The notes: generated from the letters alone by a model not told the origin. 11,083 nucleotides of DNA from Fontimicrobium_A sp034506455 (GCA_034506455.1 JAPDPN010000100.1:1-11083); one strand, 5' to 3'. Positions 1-7,023 are shown, numbered from the stretch's first letter. Program-made: numbers and translations.

Positions 1-618
1 ATGAAAAGGCGAAGTAAACACCCGGGCGCGGCCGGTTTTGAGCAGCACAGCCTTGCCGCGGCGGCCGCGCAGCAGCGTCTCGCAGCTCAACTCCATGCCG
101 TACGCGCCGACGCCGTCATTGCGCGTAAATCCGACGACGTGAGCGCCGGCGCGGCCTTTAGGATAACTCCGCTGCAGTTCTTCGCGACAACCGACAAAGT
201 CCAGGTCAGCCTGCTCGATTCTTTCCTTCACTTCGAGGGGGAGATTCCGAGCCACCTCTACCCACCCTTTGCTGCCGCGCAGCTTGGCGATGATCTCGTC
301 GGCCGGCTGATGCGTAAGAGCCGCAAGGCGATGTGCGAAGCGAAAAACATCGCGGATCGAGTCGGCGTTGGCGACCACAGTAACGACCGGCAGATTGACC
401 GCCAGCGGCACGCCGTTGCGGTCGAGAATCCTGCCGCGTTCCGCGGGCAGCTGCACGATGAGATGGTGTTGATTTTCCGCCAAAGACAGATAGCGGCCGC
501 GCGCGATCAGCTGCACCCAGGCGAGCCGCAGGATGAGCAGCGCCAGAGCGGCGGTCATCACCTTGCGAAAAAAATAATATCGCTGATGCGGCATGGGGCT
601 TTTTCTTTTCGCCGACAT
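1..618 (-). CDS. ftsI: Division-type penicillin-binding protein (FtsI/PBP2x-like), N-terminal part only
   Basis: This is a septal peptidoglycan transpeptidase; 206 codons are visible and the 3' end lies beyond the window edge. The N-terminus is cytoplasmic and basic (residues 1-19). A single membrane anchor follows at about 20-38, then the periplasmic PBP dimerisation domain. Diagnostic motifs are RGRILDRNGVPLA (61-73), the family's RGxIxDRNGxxLA, and a later block with SYPKGRAGAHVVGF (151-164) followed by DGVGAYGMEL (168-177). The catalytic SxxK, SxN and KTG motifs would lie downstream and are not visible. The start ATG shares one base with the ftsL stop (TAATG), so translation is probably coupled. 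Position fourth after mraZ-rsmH-ftsL supports division PBP rather than elongation PBP2. Nothing looks broken. An antisense reading frame over the same bases is open but resembles no protein I recognise. Confidence 0.94.
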   Translation of the reverse strand, partial: MSAKRKSPMPHQRYYFFRKVMTAALALLILRLAWVQLIARGRYLSLAENQHHLIVQLPAERGRILDRNGVPLAVNLPVVTVVANADSIRDVFRFAHRLAALTHQPADEIIAKLRGSKGWVEVARNLPLEVKERIEQADLDFVGCREELQRSYPKGRAGAHVVGFTRNDGVGAYGMELSCETLLRGRRGKAVLLKTGRARVFTSPFH

Positions 619-941
619 TACTTTTGTTTACCGCCTTTGTAAAGCGTAATCGTCTCTGCCGGGCGTAGTGTAATGCTCGGCGCCAGCATCCTGCGAATGT
701 TTTCCGGATCCTTCATTTGCTCGATCTCAAATTCCAACAAATCGCAGCGGCGATTGATGCGATTAAGTTCACGACGCAACTCCTCATTGCGTCGGATCAA
801 ATGGGATACATTTACATTTTGCCATACGTTGACGAGGTTGTACACGGTAAAAACCGCCAACACCAGAGCGGCTTTTTTGGTAAAATTCAGTTTTTCACGC
901 CGCCGGTAAGGCAGCGCAATGCGGGGACCGTACACTCTCAT
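618..941 (-). CDS. ftsL: FtsL-like cell division protein
   Basis: A 107-aa bitopic membrane protein with the FtsL layout: a basic cytoplasmic N-terminus (1-23), one membrane segment at about 24-38 (AALVLAVFTVYNLVNV), and a charged coiled coil at about 40-77 rich in R, E, L and N. A short C-terminal tail (78-107) contains the DPENIRRML pattern typical of the FtsL/DivIC group. In other bacteria FtsL forms a complex with FtsB/DivIC and FtsQ that activates FtsWI at the septum. The sequence is poorly conserved, so the name rests on size, topology and its place between rsmH and ftsI. Its ATG overlaps the rsmH stop by four bases (ATGA), and its own stop overlaps the ftsI start by one base, so the three genes are almost certainly co-translated. 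Confidence 0.88.
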   Translation of the reverse strand: MRVYGPRIALPYRRREKLNFTKKAALVLAVFTVYNLVNVWQNVNVSHLIRRNEELRRELNRINRRCDLLEFEIEQMKDPENIRRMLAPSITLRPAETITLYKGGKQK

Positions 942-1873
942 GCCTCGTTTCCGATCTTTTCGAATACACGTAATCTTGCCGAACGCGCGCCGGGATTTGC
1001 GGCGATTTCCGCCGGCGAGGGCTTGACTTGGCGATGGACGATCCTGATGCGCGGTTTTTTGCCGCAGACGCAGACCGGCAGATCGGCCGGACAGGTGCAG
1101 GGAGAGCTCTCGCGCAGCATGAAATCCTTGATCACCCGCGCCTCCAGCGAATGATAGTCGACGATCGCCATACGTCCGCCGATTTTGAGCAGAGCGAGCG
1201 CCTGAGGCAACATGGCCTCCAGCGCCCCCAACTCATCATTAAGGTAAATGCGCAGGCTTTGAAACACCCGCGCCAATGATTTGATGAGAAATTTTCCGCC
1301 CACCGCTTTTTTAACAGCCGCGGCCAGATCGGCGGTCATTTGCAGCGGCTTGCGCTGCCGCGCGCGCACGATTTCAGCGGCAATTCGGCGCGCCTGTCTT
1401 TCTTCGCCGTATTTGTAAATAATGTCCGCAAGCTCCTCCTCGCTGAGCCGAGCGACTAGATCGGCCGCCGTCAACGGATTGTCCCGCGACATCCGCATAT
1501 CCAACGGCCCGTCGGCTGAAAACATAAACCCCCGCATCGGCGAACTGATCTGCAGCATGGAAACACCCAGGTCGCACATGATGCCGTCCAGGTCTTTAAA
1601 GCCGTAAGGACGTAGAAGCGTCTCGAGATCACGAAAATTGCCGCGGATGAAAACCACGCGCTCGGCGTAATCCGCCAGCCTTGCCTGCGCCCGTCGCAGC
1701 GCCTCCTCATCCTGATCGATCGCCGCCACTTTGGCCTGCGGCGACCGCTTTAGTAAAGCCAAGGTATAGCCGCCGTCGCCGCACGTCAGATCGCAAAAAA
1801 GCCTCCCCCGCTCCGGCGCCAAAGCAGCGACGACCTGCTCCACCAAGACCGAGGAGTGATATTCGGCAACCAT
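938..1873 (-). CDS. rsmH: 16S rRNA (cytosine-1402-N4)-methyltransferase RsmH (MraW)
   Basis: A 311-aa SAM-dependent methyltransferase that modifies N4 of C1402 in 16S rRNA; the length is normal for the family. Visible motifs are YHSSVLVEQVVAAL (5-18, the HxPVL substrate-side start), the SAM loop FCDLTCGDGGYTLALL (26-41), the acidic motif AIDQDEEAL (51-59), DLGVS (101-105), RGFMFSADGPLDMRM (114-128), FQSLRIYLNDEL (204-215) and DYHSLEARVIK (239-249). A Cys cluster with PVCVCGKKP (266-274) precedes the C-terminal ARSARLRVFEKI. Some normally conserved positions differ: the usual GGHS loop reads GGYT, and the usual FHSLEDR reads YHSLEAR. The gene starts 3 nt after the mraZ stop and overlaps ftsL by 4 nt, so it belongs to the dcw operon driven from upstream of mraZ. 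Confidence 0.97.
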   Translation of the reverse strand: MVAEYHSSVLVEQVVAALAPERGRLFCDLTCGDGGYTLALLKRSPQAKVAAIDQDEEALRRAQARLADYAERVVFIRGNFRDLETLLRPYGFKDLDGIMCDLGVSMLQISSPMRGFMFSADGPLDMRMSRDNPLTAADLVARLSEEELADIIYKYGEERQARRIAAEIVRARQRKPLQMTADLAAAVKKAVGGKFLIKSLARVFQSLRIYLNDELGALEAMLPQALALLKIGGRMAIVDYHSLEARVIKDFMLRESSPCTCPADLPVCVCGKKPRIRIVHRQVKPSPAEIAANPGARSARLRVFEKIGNEA

Positions 1874-1876
1874 CGG

Positions 1877-2329
1877 CTACCGCCCGACTTTGAGTTTTTG
1901 GCGCAGATCCTGAATGACCTTTTCTTTTTCGGCGCGTATTTCTTCGTACAGCTTGGGATTCCATATTTCCATCCGGTTGCGCACGCCGATGACCATGACC
2001 TCGCTAAGGTTGTCCAGCTGAGCAAACTCGATGAGATGCGGCGGCAGCGTAATGCGGCCCTGCTTGTCAAAAGCCGCTTCGAGCTTTCTGCCGACGAATT
2101 CCCGTTCGATGATGTCTCTTTCTTCCTGCGATAACTCTTGCGCGTTGAATATCTGCTGAAACTCTTCCCAGCTGTCGCGATAAAAACCGGTGATGCAGGG
2201 ATCAAAGCCGCGCGTCAGGATGATCTCATTCTGCTGCTCTTTGGGAAAAGAGAGCCGAAAGCGAACAGGAATAGCGAGCCTGCCCTTGGGATCCAAGGTC
2301 ACCGTATATCTGCCGCTTAATTCACTCAT
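1877..2329 (-). CDS. mraZ: Transcriptional regulator MraZ
   Basis: A 150-aa protein with two SpoVT/AbrB-type swapped-hairpin domains, the hallmark of MraZ. Each carries the signature loop: DPKGRLAIP (13-21) and DKQGRITLPP (88-97). MraZ forms ring-shaped oligomers that bind direct repeats in front of the dcw operon and usually repress it. The ATG at 2329 is preferred; an in-frame TTG one codon upstream (2332) is possible but less likely, and a stop lies just before it. The C-terminus (about 126-150) is a charged helix with many E, K and R residues. The promoter region carries 10-bp-spaced TGGTGA repeats (2361-2390), which supports autoregulation here. It is the first gene of the mraZ-rsmH-ftsL-ftsI group. 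Confidence 0.97.
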   Translation of the reverse strand: MSELSGRYTVTLDPKGRLAIPVRFRLSFPKEQQNEIILTRGFDPCITGFYRDSWEEFQQIFNAQELSQEERDIIEREFVGRKLEAAFDKQGRITLPPHLIEFAQLDNLSEVMVIGVRNRMEIWNPKLYEEIRAEKEKVIQDLRQKLKVGR

Positions 2330-2332
2330 CAA

Positions 2333-2339
2333 TCACCAC
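2333..2339 (-). promoter_or_regulatory. mraZ: Extra TGGTGA copy over the mraZ ribosome-binding region
   Basis: On the minus strand GTGGTGA occurs 3 nt before the mraZ ATG. It matches the core of the upstream array but is out of its 10-bp phase: the core starts 31 bp from the nearest unit. Its GGTGA is also the only Shine-Dalgarno-like stretch in front of mraZ. It could be a coincidental ribosome-binding site or an additional operator unit. Confidence 0.4.
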
Positions 2340-2360
2340 AACACCGGAAAGAAATGGAAT

Positions 2361-2390
2361 ATTTCACCAATTATCACCACTATTCACCAC
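2361..2390 (-). promoter_or_regulatory. MraZ-box array: three direct repeats with 10-bp period
   Basis: Read on the minus strand (5' to 3') the units are GTGGTGAATA, GTGGTGATAA and TTGGTGAAAT, directly abutting. The core TGGTGA recurs at an exact 10-bp interval (plus-strand TCACCA at 2364, 2374 and 2384). Known MraZ operators are three or four short G-rich direct repeats with a 10-bp period just upstream of mraZ, so position and architecture fit. The array begins about 32 bp upstream of the mraZ ATG, just downstream of a possible -10 element, where bound MraZ could block transcription. Confidence 0.75.
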
Positions 2391-2395
2391 GAATT

Positions 2396-2423
2396 AACAT
2401 AAATAAAAATAAAAAAGCAACAA
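2396..2423 (-). promoter_or_regulatory. Possible sigma-70-type promoter for mraZ/dcw operon
   Basis: On the minus strand a TTGTTG hexamer (2423-2418) is followed after 16 bp by TATGTT (2401-2396), inside a very AT-rich stretch. The -10-like hexamer ends about 6 bp before the MraZ-box array, a reasonable layout for repression. Both hexamers are imperfect, and AT-rich DNA makes such matches easy, so this is only a candidate. Confidence 0.3.
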
Positions 2424-2481
2424 ATATTTTTCGGTTGGGAGCAAAAAAGTGCTGTGGCGGGCATGTAAAGTATTGTATCAA

Positions 2482-2582
2482 AGCTTTACGTTTTGAATTT
2501 TACCGATGATTTGATATTTTTTTCACGCTTACGGTATGAATCCGACAGGCATGGAGCTTTGACGATCAAGAGATGATTTGAT
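2482..2582. repeat. Imperfect direct repeat upstream of the GH13 gene
   Basis: GATGATTTGAT occurs exactly twice, at 2505-2515 and 2572-2582. Each copy is preceded by a related box, AGCTTTACG at 2482-2490 and AGCTTTGACG at 2555-2564, with spacings of 14 and 7 nt between the two parts. The paired arrangement suggests a duplicated regulatory element. The function is unknown, and chance similarity in AT-rich DNA cannot be excluded. Confidence 0.4.
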
Positions 2583-2717
2583 TCTGTCGAGCTGAAAAAG
2601 GGCGAAAAAATGACCACAAACTGAGGTCGATGCTCATAAAGGATTAAGCGCAGCAGCGGCAAGTTTCTATAGAGGAACCGGAGCATCGATCTTACTGAAG
2701 CCGAGAATTCAGCAATC

Positions 2718-4688
2718 ATGAGAAAAAAAGATGTGAAGCCAGGAAAAAAATTTCTAGTTACGGCGTTTTTGATCGGCATTGCTGTGACGATCGTCCTCTC
2801 TGCCGAATGGGGGCCGCGCTGGACGCCTCGGGTTACGGAAATAAAGTCGGCGAATCCCCGATTCGGCATCGACTGGTCGCAGGAGATCATCTATTTTGTG
2901 CTGATCGATCGATTCTGTAACGGCGACTCGACCAACGACAGGGGCCGCAATCCGCACAGCAGCGTTCCATACCGGCCGGAAACGGGCAATTTGGAAGCGC
3001 TCAAAAGCTATCAAGGCGGCGATCTGGCGGGCGTGCTGCAAAAGCTTGACTATATTGCCGATCTCGGTTTCACCGCCCTGTGGCTTTCGCCGGTCTTCGA
3101 CAATGAGGACCAGGACTTTCTCGGTTGGTGGCCGTACCACGGTTATTTCCCTATCGATTTTTTCAGCGTCGATGAGCATTTCGGCGACCTTGAGCTGCTG
3201 CGGCGGGTGGTGAAGGAAGCCCATCGACGCGGAATCAAAGTAATTTTGGACATGATCTATAATCATGCGGCGCCGTCACATCCATGGGTAATCAACCGCG
3301 AGTATTGGGAGGAACAAGGCTACCGCTTCTGGTTTCATCCCCGCAGCGGCGTCGACGCTTCGACGAGCATCAGCGATTGGCAAAATCAGGAGCAGCTGGA
3401 GAACTATGAGCTGAACGGTCTGCCTGATTGGGCGCAGGAGAATCCGCATGTCTATGAGTTTATGCTCGATTATTCCAAATTTTGGATTCTCCAAACCGAC
3501 TGCGATGGGTATCGGCTGGACGCGGTCAAACATGTGCCGCGCGAATTCTGGCGCCGTCTGTGTCGCGACCTGCACGAATTTGCCGGTCCGGATTTTCTAC
3601 TTTTGGGAGAGGTCTTTTCCGGTGATGTTGCTTATGTCGCTTCCTACCAGGATCTCGGCTTCAATGCGCTGTTCGACATTCCGATGTACTATACGGTGCA
3701 GCGGGTTTTTGCTCAAGGCGCGCCGATTTACCTGTTGAGCGATATGCTGATCCAACAGCAGTCGTTTCATAACATTCTCTTGTCGCGACTGCTCGACAAT
3801 CACGATGTGGCGCGCTTTTCCTATGCAGCGCGGGAACATACGCAGCAGAAAATTCTTTTGGCGTTGAGCTTTCTTTGGTCGCTGAACGGTCCGCCTATGC
3901 TCTATTACGGTACTGAAGTTCCGTTGCCCGGCGCCCCGCCTCAGCACGAAACCACCGGCGAAGGCCAGGATTACCTCAACCGTTTTCCGATGCCGTGGGC
4001 AGACATTCACCCGCAGGCTTATTTGCCGGCGGGCATTCGACGACTTAATCGGGCTCGCCGAGGCTCGCCGGCGCTGCAGCGCGGCCGGATTTACGAGTTG
4101 TACAAGGACTATGGCTTTTACTGCTATTTAAAATACACCCGCAAAGACGCCCGACTGATCGTCCTCAATAACTCCGCCTTTGCCGAAGAGCGCCGCATCT
4201 TCCTGCCTTCCACTATTTTTGGGCGCAGAGCAGAGTTTTACGATGAGCTCAACGACCGAGTCATCAAGACAAAGGATTCCTTGACGATTCTCCTCAAACC
4301 TTACGGCGCGGCCTATCTGCGGCCGAGGCGGCCGATTCGCACCGCAGCGATCGACACCGCGCAGTCGTGGTGTTCCTTGACGCCGCGCCTGACGCGCGAC
4401 TTTGAGCTCGTCCGCTTTCGACTGGCGGATCATCCTTCCATTAAAAGCGTCTTTATTGCAGGAGATTTTAACGCTTGGTCGCCGACGCATGATGCGTTGC
4501 GGCGCAGCGGCGAATGGTGGGAGATCGAGCTGCCGCTGCGGCCGGGAAGGTATCGGTACAAGTTTGTGGTGAACGGCAGCGAATGGCTGACCGATCCGTC
4601 GGCAATCGAATATGAGCTCGATCCGTACGGCGGCAGAAATTCCGTGCGAATCGTCGGGCAGCCTAAAGAAAGGAGCGACCAGCCATGA
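2718..4688 (+). CDS. Exported GH13 alpha-amylase-type glycosidase with C-terminal CBM48-like domain
   Basis: A 656-aa enzyme predicted to hydrolyse or rearrange alpha-1,4/1,6-glucans outside the cytoplasm. A Lys-rich start and hydrophobic stretch (about 11-28) form a signal peptide or anchor. The TIM barrel begins at YFVLIDRFCNGD (59-70). All four GH13 regions are present: DMIYNH (178-183), GYRLDAVKH (264-272) with nucleophile D268, LLGEVF (295-300) with acid/base E298, and LLDNHD (358-363) with transition-state stabiliser D363. The fifth region reads GLPDWA (234-239). After an amylase C-domain (about 440-535), residues 563-646 form an AMPK-beta/CBM48-like module (VFIAGDFNAWSP; later RYRYKFVVNG and WLTDP). 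Exact specificity (alpha-amylase, neopullulanase or cyclomaltodextrinase) cannot be fixed from motifs. Only a weak ribosome-binding site precedes the ATG. It overlaps the SDR gene by 4 nt. Confidence 0.93.
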   Translation: MRKKDVKPGKKFLVTAFLIGIAVTIVLSAEWGPRWTPRVTEIKSANPRFGIDWSQEIIYFVLIDRFCNGDSTNDRGRNPHSSVPYRPETGNLEALKSYQGGDLAGVLQKLDYIADLGFTALWLSPVFDNEDQDFLGWWPYHGYFPIDFFSVDEHFGDLELLRRVVKEAHRRGIKVILDMIYNHAAPSHPWVINREYWEEQGYRFWFHPRSGVDASTSISDWQNQEQLENYELNGLPDWAQENPHVYEFMLDYSKFWILQTDCDGYRLDAVKHVPREFWRRLCRDLHEFAGPDFLLLGEVFSGDVAYVASYQDLGFNALFDIPMYYTVQRVFAQGAPIYLLSDMLIQQQSFHNILLSRLLDNHDVARFSYAAREHTQQKILLALSFLWSLNGPPMLYYGTEVPLPGAPPQHETTGEGQDYLNRFPMPWADIHPQAYLPAGIRRLNRARRGSPALQRGRIYELYKDYGFYCYLKYTRKDARLIVLNNSAFAEERRIFLPSTIFGRRAEFYDELNDRVIKTKDSLTILLKPYGAAYLRPRRPIRTAAIDTAQSWCSLTPRLTRDFELVRFRLADHPSIKSVFIAGDFNAWSPTHDALRRSGEWWEIELPLRPGRYRYKFVVNGSEWLTDPSAIEYELDPYGGRNSVRIVGQPKERSDQP

Positions 4689-5377
4689 AACTCGAGGGCA
4701 GGACGGCCATCGTTACCGGAGCTACAGGCGGTTTGGGCAAGGCAGTGGTGCAGAGACTTTTGGCGGAAGGCGCGACGACGGCCGCCATTGGACGCAGAGC
4801 CGATTTTTCGTTGCCGATCCCGTCGGACGGCAAGCTGTTCTATTTTTCGGCAGATCTGACGGACGAAGCTGCGACCGAGAAGGTGTTCGAGCGAATTCAC
4901 CGCGAGCTGCCGCCGACGGTATTGCTGGCCCATTTGGTCGGCGGATTTTACGGCGGCACTCCCGTTCAGGAAACGCCCTTGGCGGAGTGGCGCCGAATGA
5001 TGGAGCTTAATGCCACGAGCGCTTTTCTCTGTTGTCGCGCTGCCTTGCGACGAATGGAGCCCGGCGGCGCCTTGATTGCCGTAGCTGCAGACAGTGCGCT
5101 GCGGCCGAAAGCAGGGATTGCCGCCTATGCGGCAGCCAAAACGGCGCTCATTGCGCTGATGCAGACGATTGCCGAAGAGGAAGCAGCGCGGAGGATTCGC
5201 GCCAACGTCATCGCGCCAAGCATCATCCTGACCGATGCCAACCGCCGCGATATGCCCGAGGCCGATGTGAGCCGCTGGACGACGCCCGAAGAAATTGCCG
5301 ATGCGATCGTCTTTCTGGCAGGCAACGAAGCGGTCTCGGGCACTGTTTTGCGCCTGCCGCTCAAGGGTACAATGTAA
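4685..5377 (+). CDS. Short-chain dehydrogenase/reductase (SDR), QDPR-like, atypical active site
   Basis: A 230-aa classical-size SDR with a Rossmann fold. The NAD(P)-binding TGATGGLG lies at residues 11-18 and the active-site YAAAK at 148-152. R37-R38 after the second beta strand hints at NADP preference. N109 in MELNATSAF is the usual structural/catalytic Asn. The canonical Ser would be 13 residues before Tyr148, but that position is Ala135; the nearest Ser (137) is 11 before. Together with the NVIAPSIILTDANRRDMPEA block (174-193) and the following RWTTPEE, this recalls SDRs related to dihydropteridine reductase. The substrate is unknown. AGGAG (4671-4675) lies 9 nt before the ATG, which overlaps the GH13 stop (ATGA), so the two genes are co-transcribed. 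A link to sugar metabolism is inferred only from that. Confidence 0.88.
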   Translation: MKLEGRTAIVTGATGGLGKAVVQRLLAEGATTAAIGRRADFSLPIPSDGKLFYFSADLTDEAATEKVFERIHRELPPTVLLAHLVGGFYGGTPVQETPLAEWRRMMELNATSAFLCCRAALRRMEPGGALIAVAADSALRPKAGIAAYAAAKTALIALMQTIAEEEAARRIRANVIAPSIILTDANRRDMPEADVSRWTTPEEIADAIVFLAGNEAVSGTVLRLPLKGTM

Positions 5378-5385
5378 AATTTCAT

Positions 5386-5413
5386 TTGAATTAACGCTTT
5401 TTTGCGCTATTTT
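5386..5413 (+). promoter_or_regulatory. Possible promoter for the two-component operon
   Basis: TTGAAT (5386-5391) and TATTTT (5408-5413) are separated by 16 bp in the 44-bp gap between the SDR and kinase genes. The -10-like hexamer ends only 8 bp before the kinase ATG, so use of this promoter would give a nearly leaderless mRNA. That agrees with the lack of a Shine-Dalgarno sequence but remains speculative. Read-through from the GH13-SDR genes is equally possible because no terminator is visible. Confidence 0.3.
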
Positions 5414-5421
5414 TACAATGT

Positions 5422-7020
5422 ATGCACAAGTTTCCGTTCAACAAGCTCGTAATCGTCATTTTTGGAACGCTGCTGGTTCCAATCTTCTCGTATTCCATTT
5501 ACCAGTTCGTCAAAAGCGACGACGATGAGCGGTTGATCAAGTCGATTTACGATCGGCAGCTGGAAAGTATTCTCTTTTCGGTCAATCAGTATTGTTGGGA
5601 CATTTTCAGCAACTGGCGGTCTGAAATCACCGGATATGCCGTGGCGGATGCGGAAGCGCTGGTCAAACGGAGCTATCATCCTAAACTCGACAATCTTTTC
5701 CGCGACCAGCGGGCTTTGGTGGGCGCCTTTTTAAGAATTTCAGAAACGCATTTCATCATAGCCATGGAAGATTCTCTCAGCGACCTTTTGCCCAAAGACG
5801 CTGAATTGAAGCGCATCGTCAATTTATTCTTGGCCGAATCCGGTGAAACGTTGGACCGCTCGATAAAGTTAGCCAAAGAAGGATATTTCAAACCGATGGC
5901 CAGGCCATGGAACATCGGCGGCATCGATTATACGCTGTTGATCTTTCCGATTCTGCATCCTTCCTTCCATGGAGGAGTGCTCTTTGGCGGGCTGCTGATC
6001 GACAATGTGCAGTACATTCGCGAAATCGTGGCGCGGCGCTTTTCGGCGATGGCGGAGGAAGAGTTTGTCTTTGCCGTACAGAAAAAAGGCGAGCGCGGCT
6101 TTGTTTACCATTCGAATATGAACGAGCAGGAGAGCGCCTTCGAAGCGAGTGCTGCGCTGTGGATCCTTCCCGACCTTGAACTCAAGGTCAAGATGGCCGG
6201 GACTACACTGGCCGACTTGTCGCATCGGCGTTCGCAGCAGAATTTGATGTTTTTGGGGGCTGTGAACATTATTTTCCTCATCGGGTTAATCTATGTCGTG
6301 CACAACGTCAACAAAGAGATGGAAATTGCCAAGATCAAGAGCAACCTGGTTGCCAACGTATCGCATGAAATACGCACGCCGGTGGCGCTTATTCGGCTGT
6401 ATGCCGAGACCTTGGAAATGGGACGGATAAAAAGCGAAGCCAAACGGCAAAAATATTACAAGACCATTCTTGCGGAAACGGTCAGACTGTCGCAGTTGAT
6501 CAACAACATTCTCGATTTCTCCAAGATCGAGTCGAGGATGAAAGAGTACCATCTCGCCCCGGGAGATTTGGCCGAGGTGGTACGCCGCGTTCAGGAGATG
6601 TACGAGCACAATTTCGAGCAAAACGGCTTTCGGGTCGAGTGCAATATCGAGGAGAATTTGCCGGAAATCGAGATGGATGCCGACGCCGTCACCCAGGCTT
6701 TTGTCAACCTGCTGGATAATGCCATGAAATACAGCACGGACGACCGCTATATTGGAATTCAATTGAAACAAAGGAATGAACACATCGTGTTATCGGTTAC
6801 AGATCACGGCATCGGCATACCTCAACACGAACTGAAAAAGATCTTTCAGAAATTCTATCGGGTGGGAGACAGCCTCGTACACAACACCAAAGGCAGCGGC
6901 TTGGGGTTGGCCTTAGTTGAACACATCATGACCGTGCATCGCGGTCGTGTCGAAGTTGAAAGTACAGTTGGTCGAGGAAGTACATTTTCATTAATCTTTC
7001 CCAAAATACAAGGAGCGTGA
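5422..7020 (+). CDS. Membrane-bound sensor histidine kinase
   Basis: A 532-aa two-component sensor kinase. TM1 lies at about 8-30 and TM2 at about 274-296. Between them is an extracytoplasmic sensor region of about 240 residues that I cannot assign to a named domain. The cytoplasmic part follows almost directly: HisKA with the H-box NVSHEIRTP (312-320, phospho-acceptor H315), then HATPase_c with N-box NLLDNAMKYS (429-438), G1 box DHGIGIP (461-467), F box FQKFYR (475-480) and G2 box GSGLGLAL (491-498). All catalytic boxes are intact. The roughly 15-residue link from TM2 to the H-box region leaves no room for a HAMP domain. No Shine-Dalgarno precedes the ATG; an in-frame stop at 5392-5394 prevents upstream extension, and TM1 starts at once, so this start is probably right. 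It is paired with the response regulator 3 nt downstream. Confidence 0.95.
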   Translation: MHKFPFNKLVIVIFGTLLVPIFSYSIYQFVKSDDDERLIKSIYDRQLESILFSVNQYCWDIFSNWRSEITGYAVADAEALVKRSYHPKLDNLFRDQRALVGAFLRISETHFIIAMEDSLSDLLPKDAELKRIVNLFLAESGETLDRSIKLAKEGYFKPMARPWNIGGIDYTLLIFPILHPSFHGGVLFGGLLIDNVQYIREIVARRFSAMAEEEFVFAVQKKGERGFVYHSNMNEQESAFEASAALWILPDLELKVKMAGTTLADLSHRRSQQNLMFLGAVNIIFLIGLIYVVHNVNKEMEIAKIKSNLVANVSHEIRTPVALIRLYAETLEMGRIKSEAKRQKYYKTILAETVRLSQLINNILDFSKIESRMKEYHLAPGDLAEVVRRVQEMYEHNFEQNGFRVECNIEENLPEIEMDADAVTQAFVNLLDNAMKYSTDDRYIGIQLKQRNEHIVLSVTDHGIGIPQHELKKIFQKFYRVGDSLVHNTKGSGLGLALVEHIMTVHRGRVEVESTVGRGSTFSLIFPKIQGA

Positions 7021-7023
7021 GTT

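Larger units (their letters stand above)
2330..2717. other. Divergent intergenic region between mraZ and the GH13 gene
   Basis: This 388-bp spacer separates two genes transcribed away from each other, so it should hold both promoters. The mraZ side contains the TGGTGA array and an AT-rich tract (about 2391-2440). The rest shows an imperfect direct repeat (2482-2515 and 2555-2582) and a good -35-like TTGACG (2559-2564) without a convincing -10 at 16-18 bp. I see no tRNA, terminator or convincing small gene. An antisense open frame that covers part of it runs into the GH13 coding region and lacks any recognisable domain. Confidence 0.7.

Noticed and set aside
1..642. Plus-strand open frame at the window start (213 codons)
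   Set aside because: It lies antisense to a clear FtsI/PBP frame with RGxIxDRNG motifs and has no recognisable domain; it is a shadow caused by GC-rich codons.
2361..2390. Short regularly spaced repeats as a CRISPR remnant
   Set aside because: The units are 10 bp and abut without spacers; position before mraZ explains them better as MraZ boxes.
2486..2890. Minus-strand open frame of 134 codons covering the spacer and the GH13 start
   Set aside because: It is antisense to the GH13 signal peptide, has no domain and no ribosome-binding site that I can see.
5395..5413. CGC-TTTTTT-GCG hairpin followed by T-rich DNA as a terminator after the SDR gene
   Set aside because: A 3-bp stem is too weak to support a terminator call.
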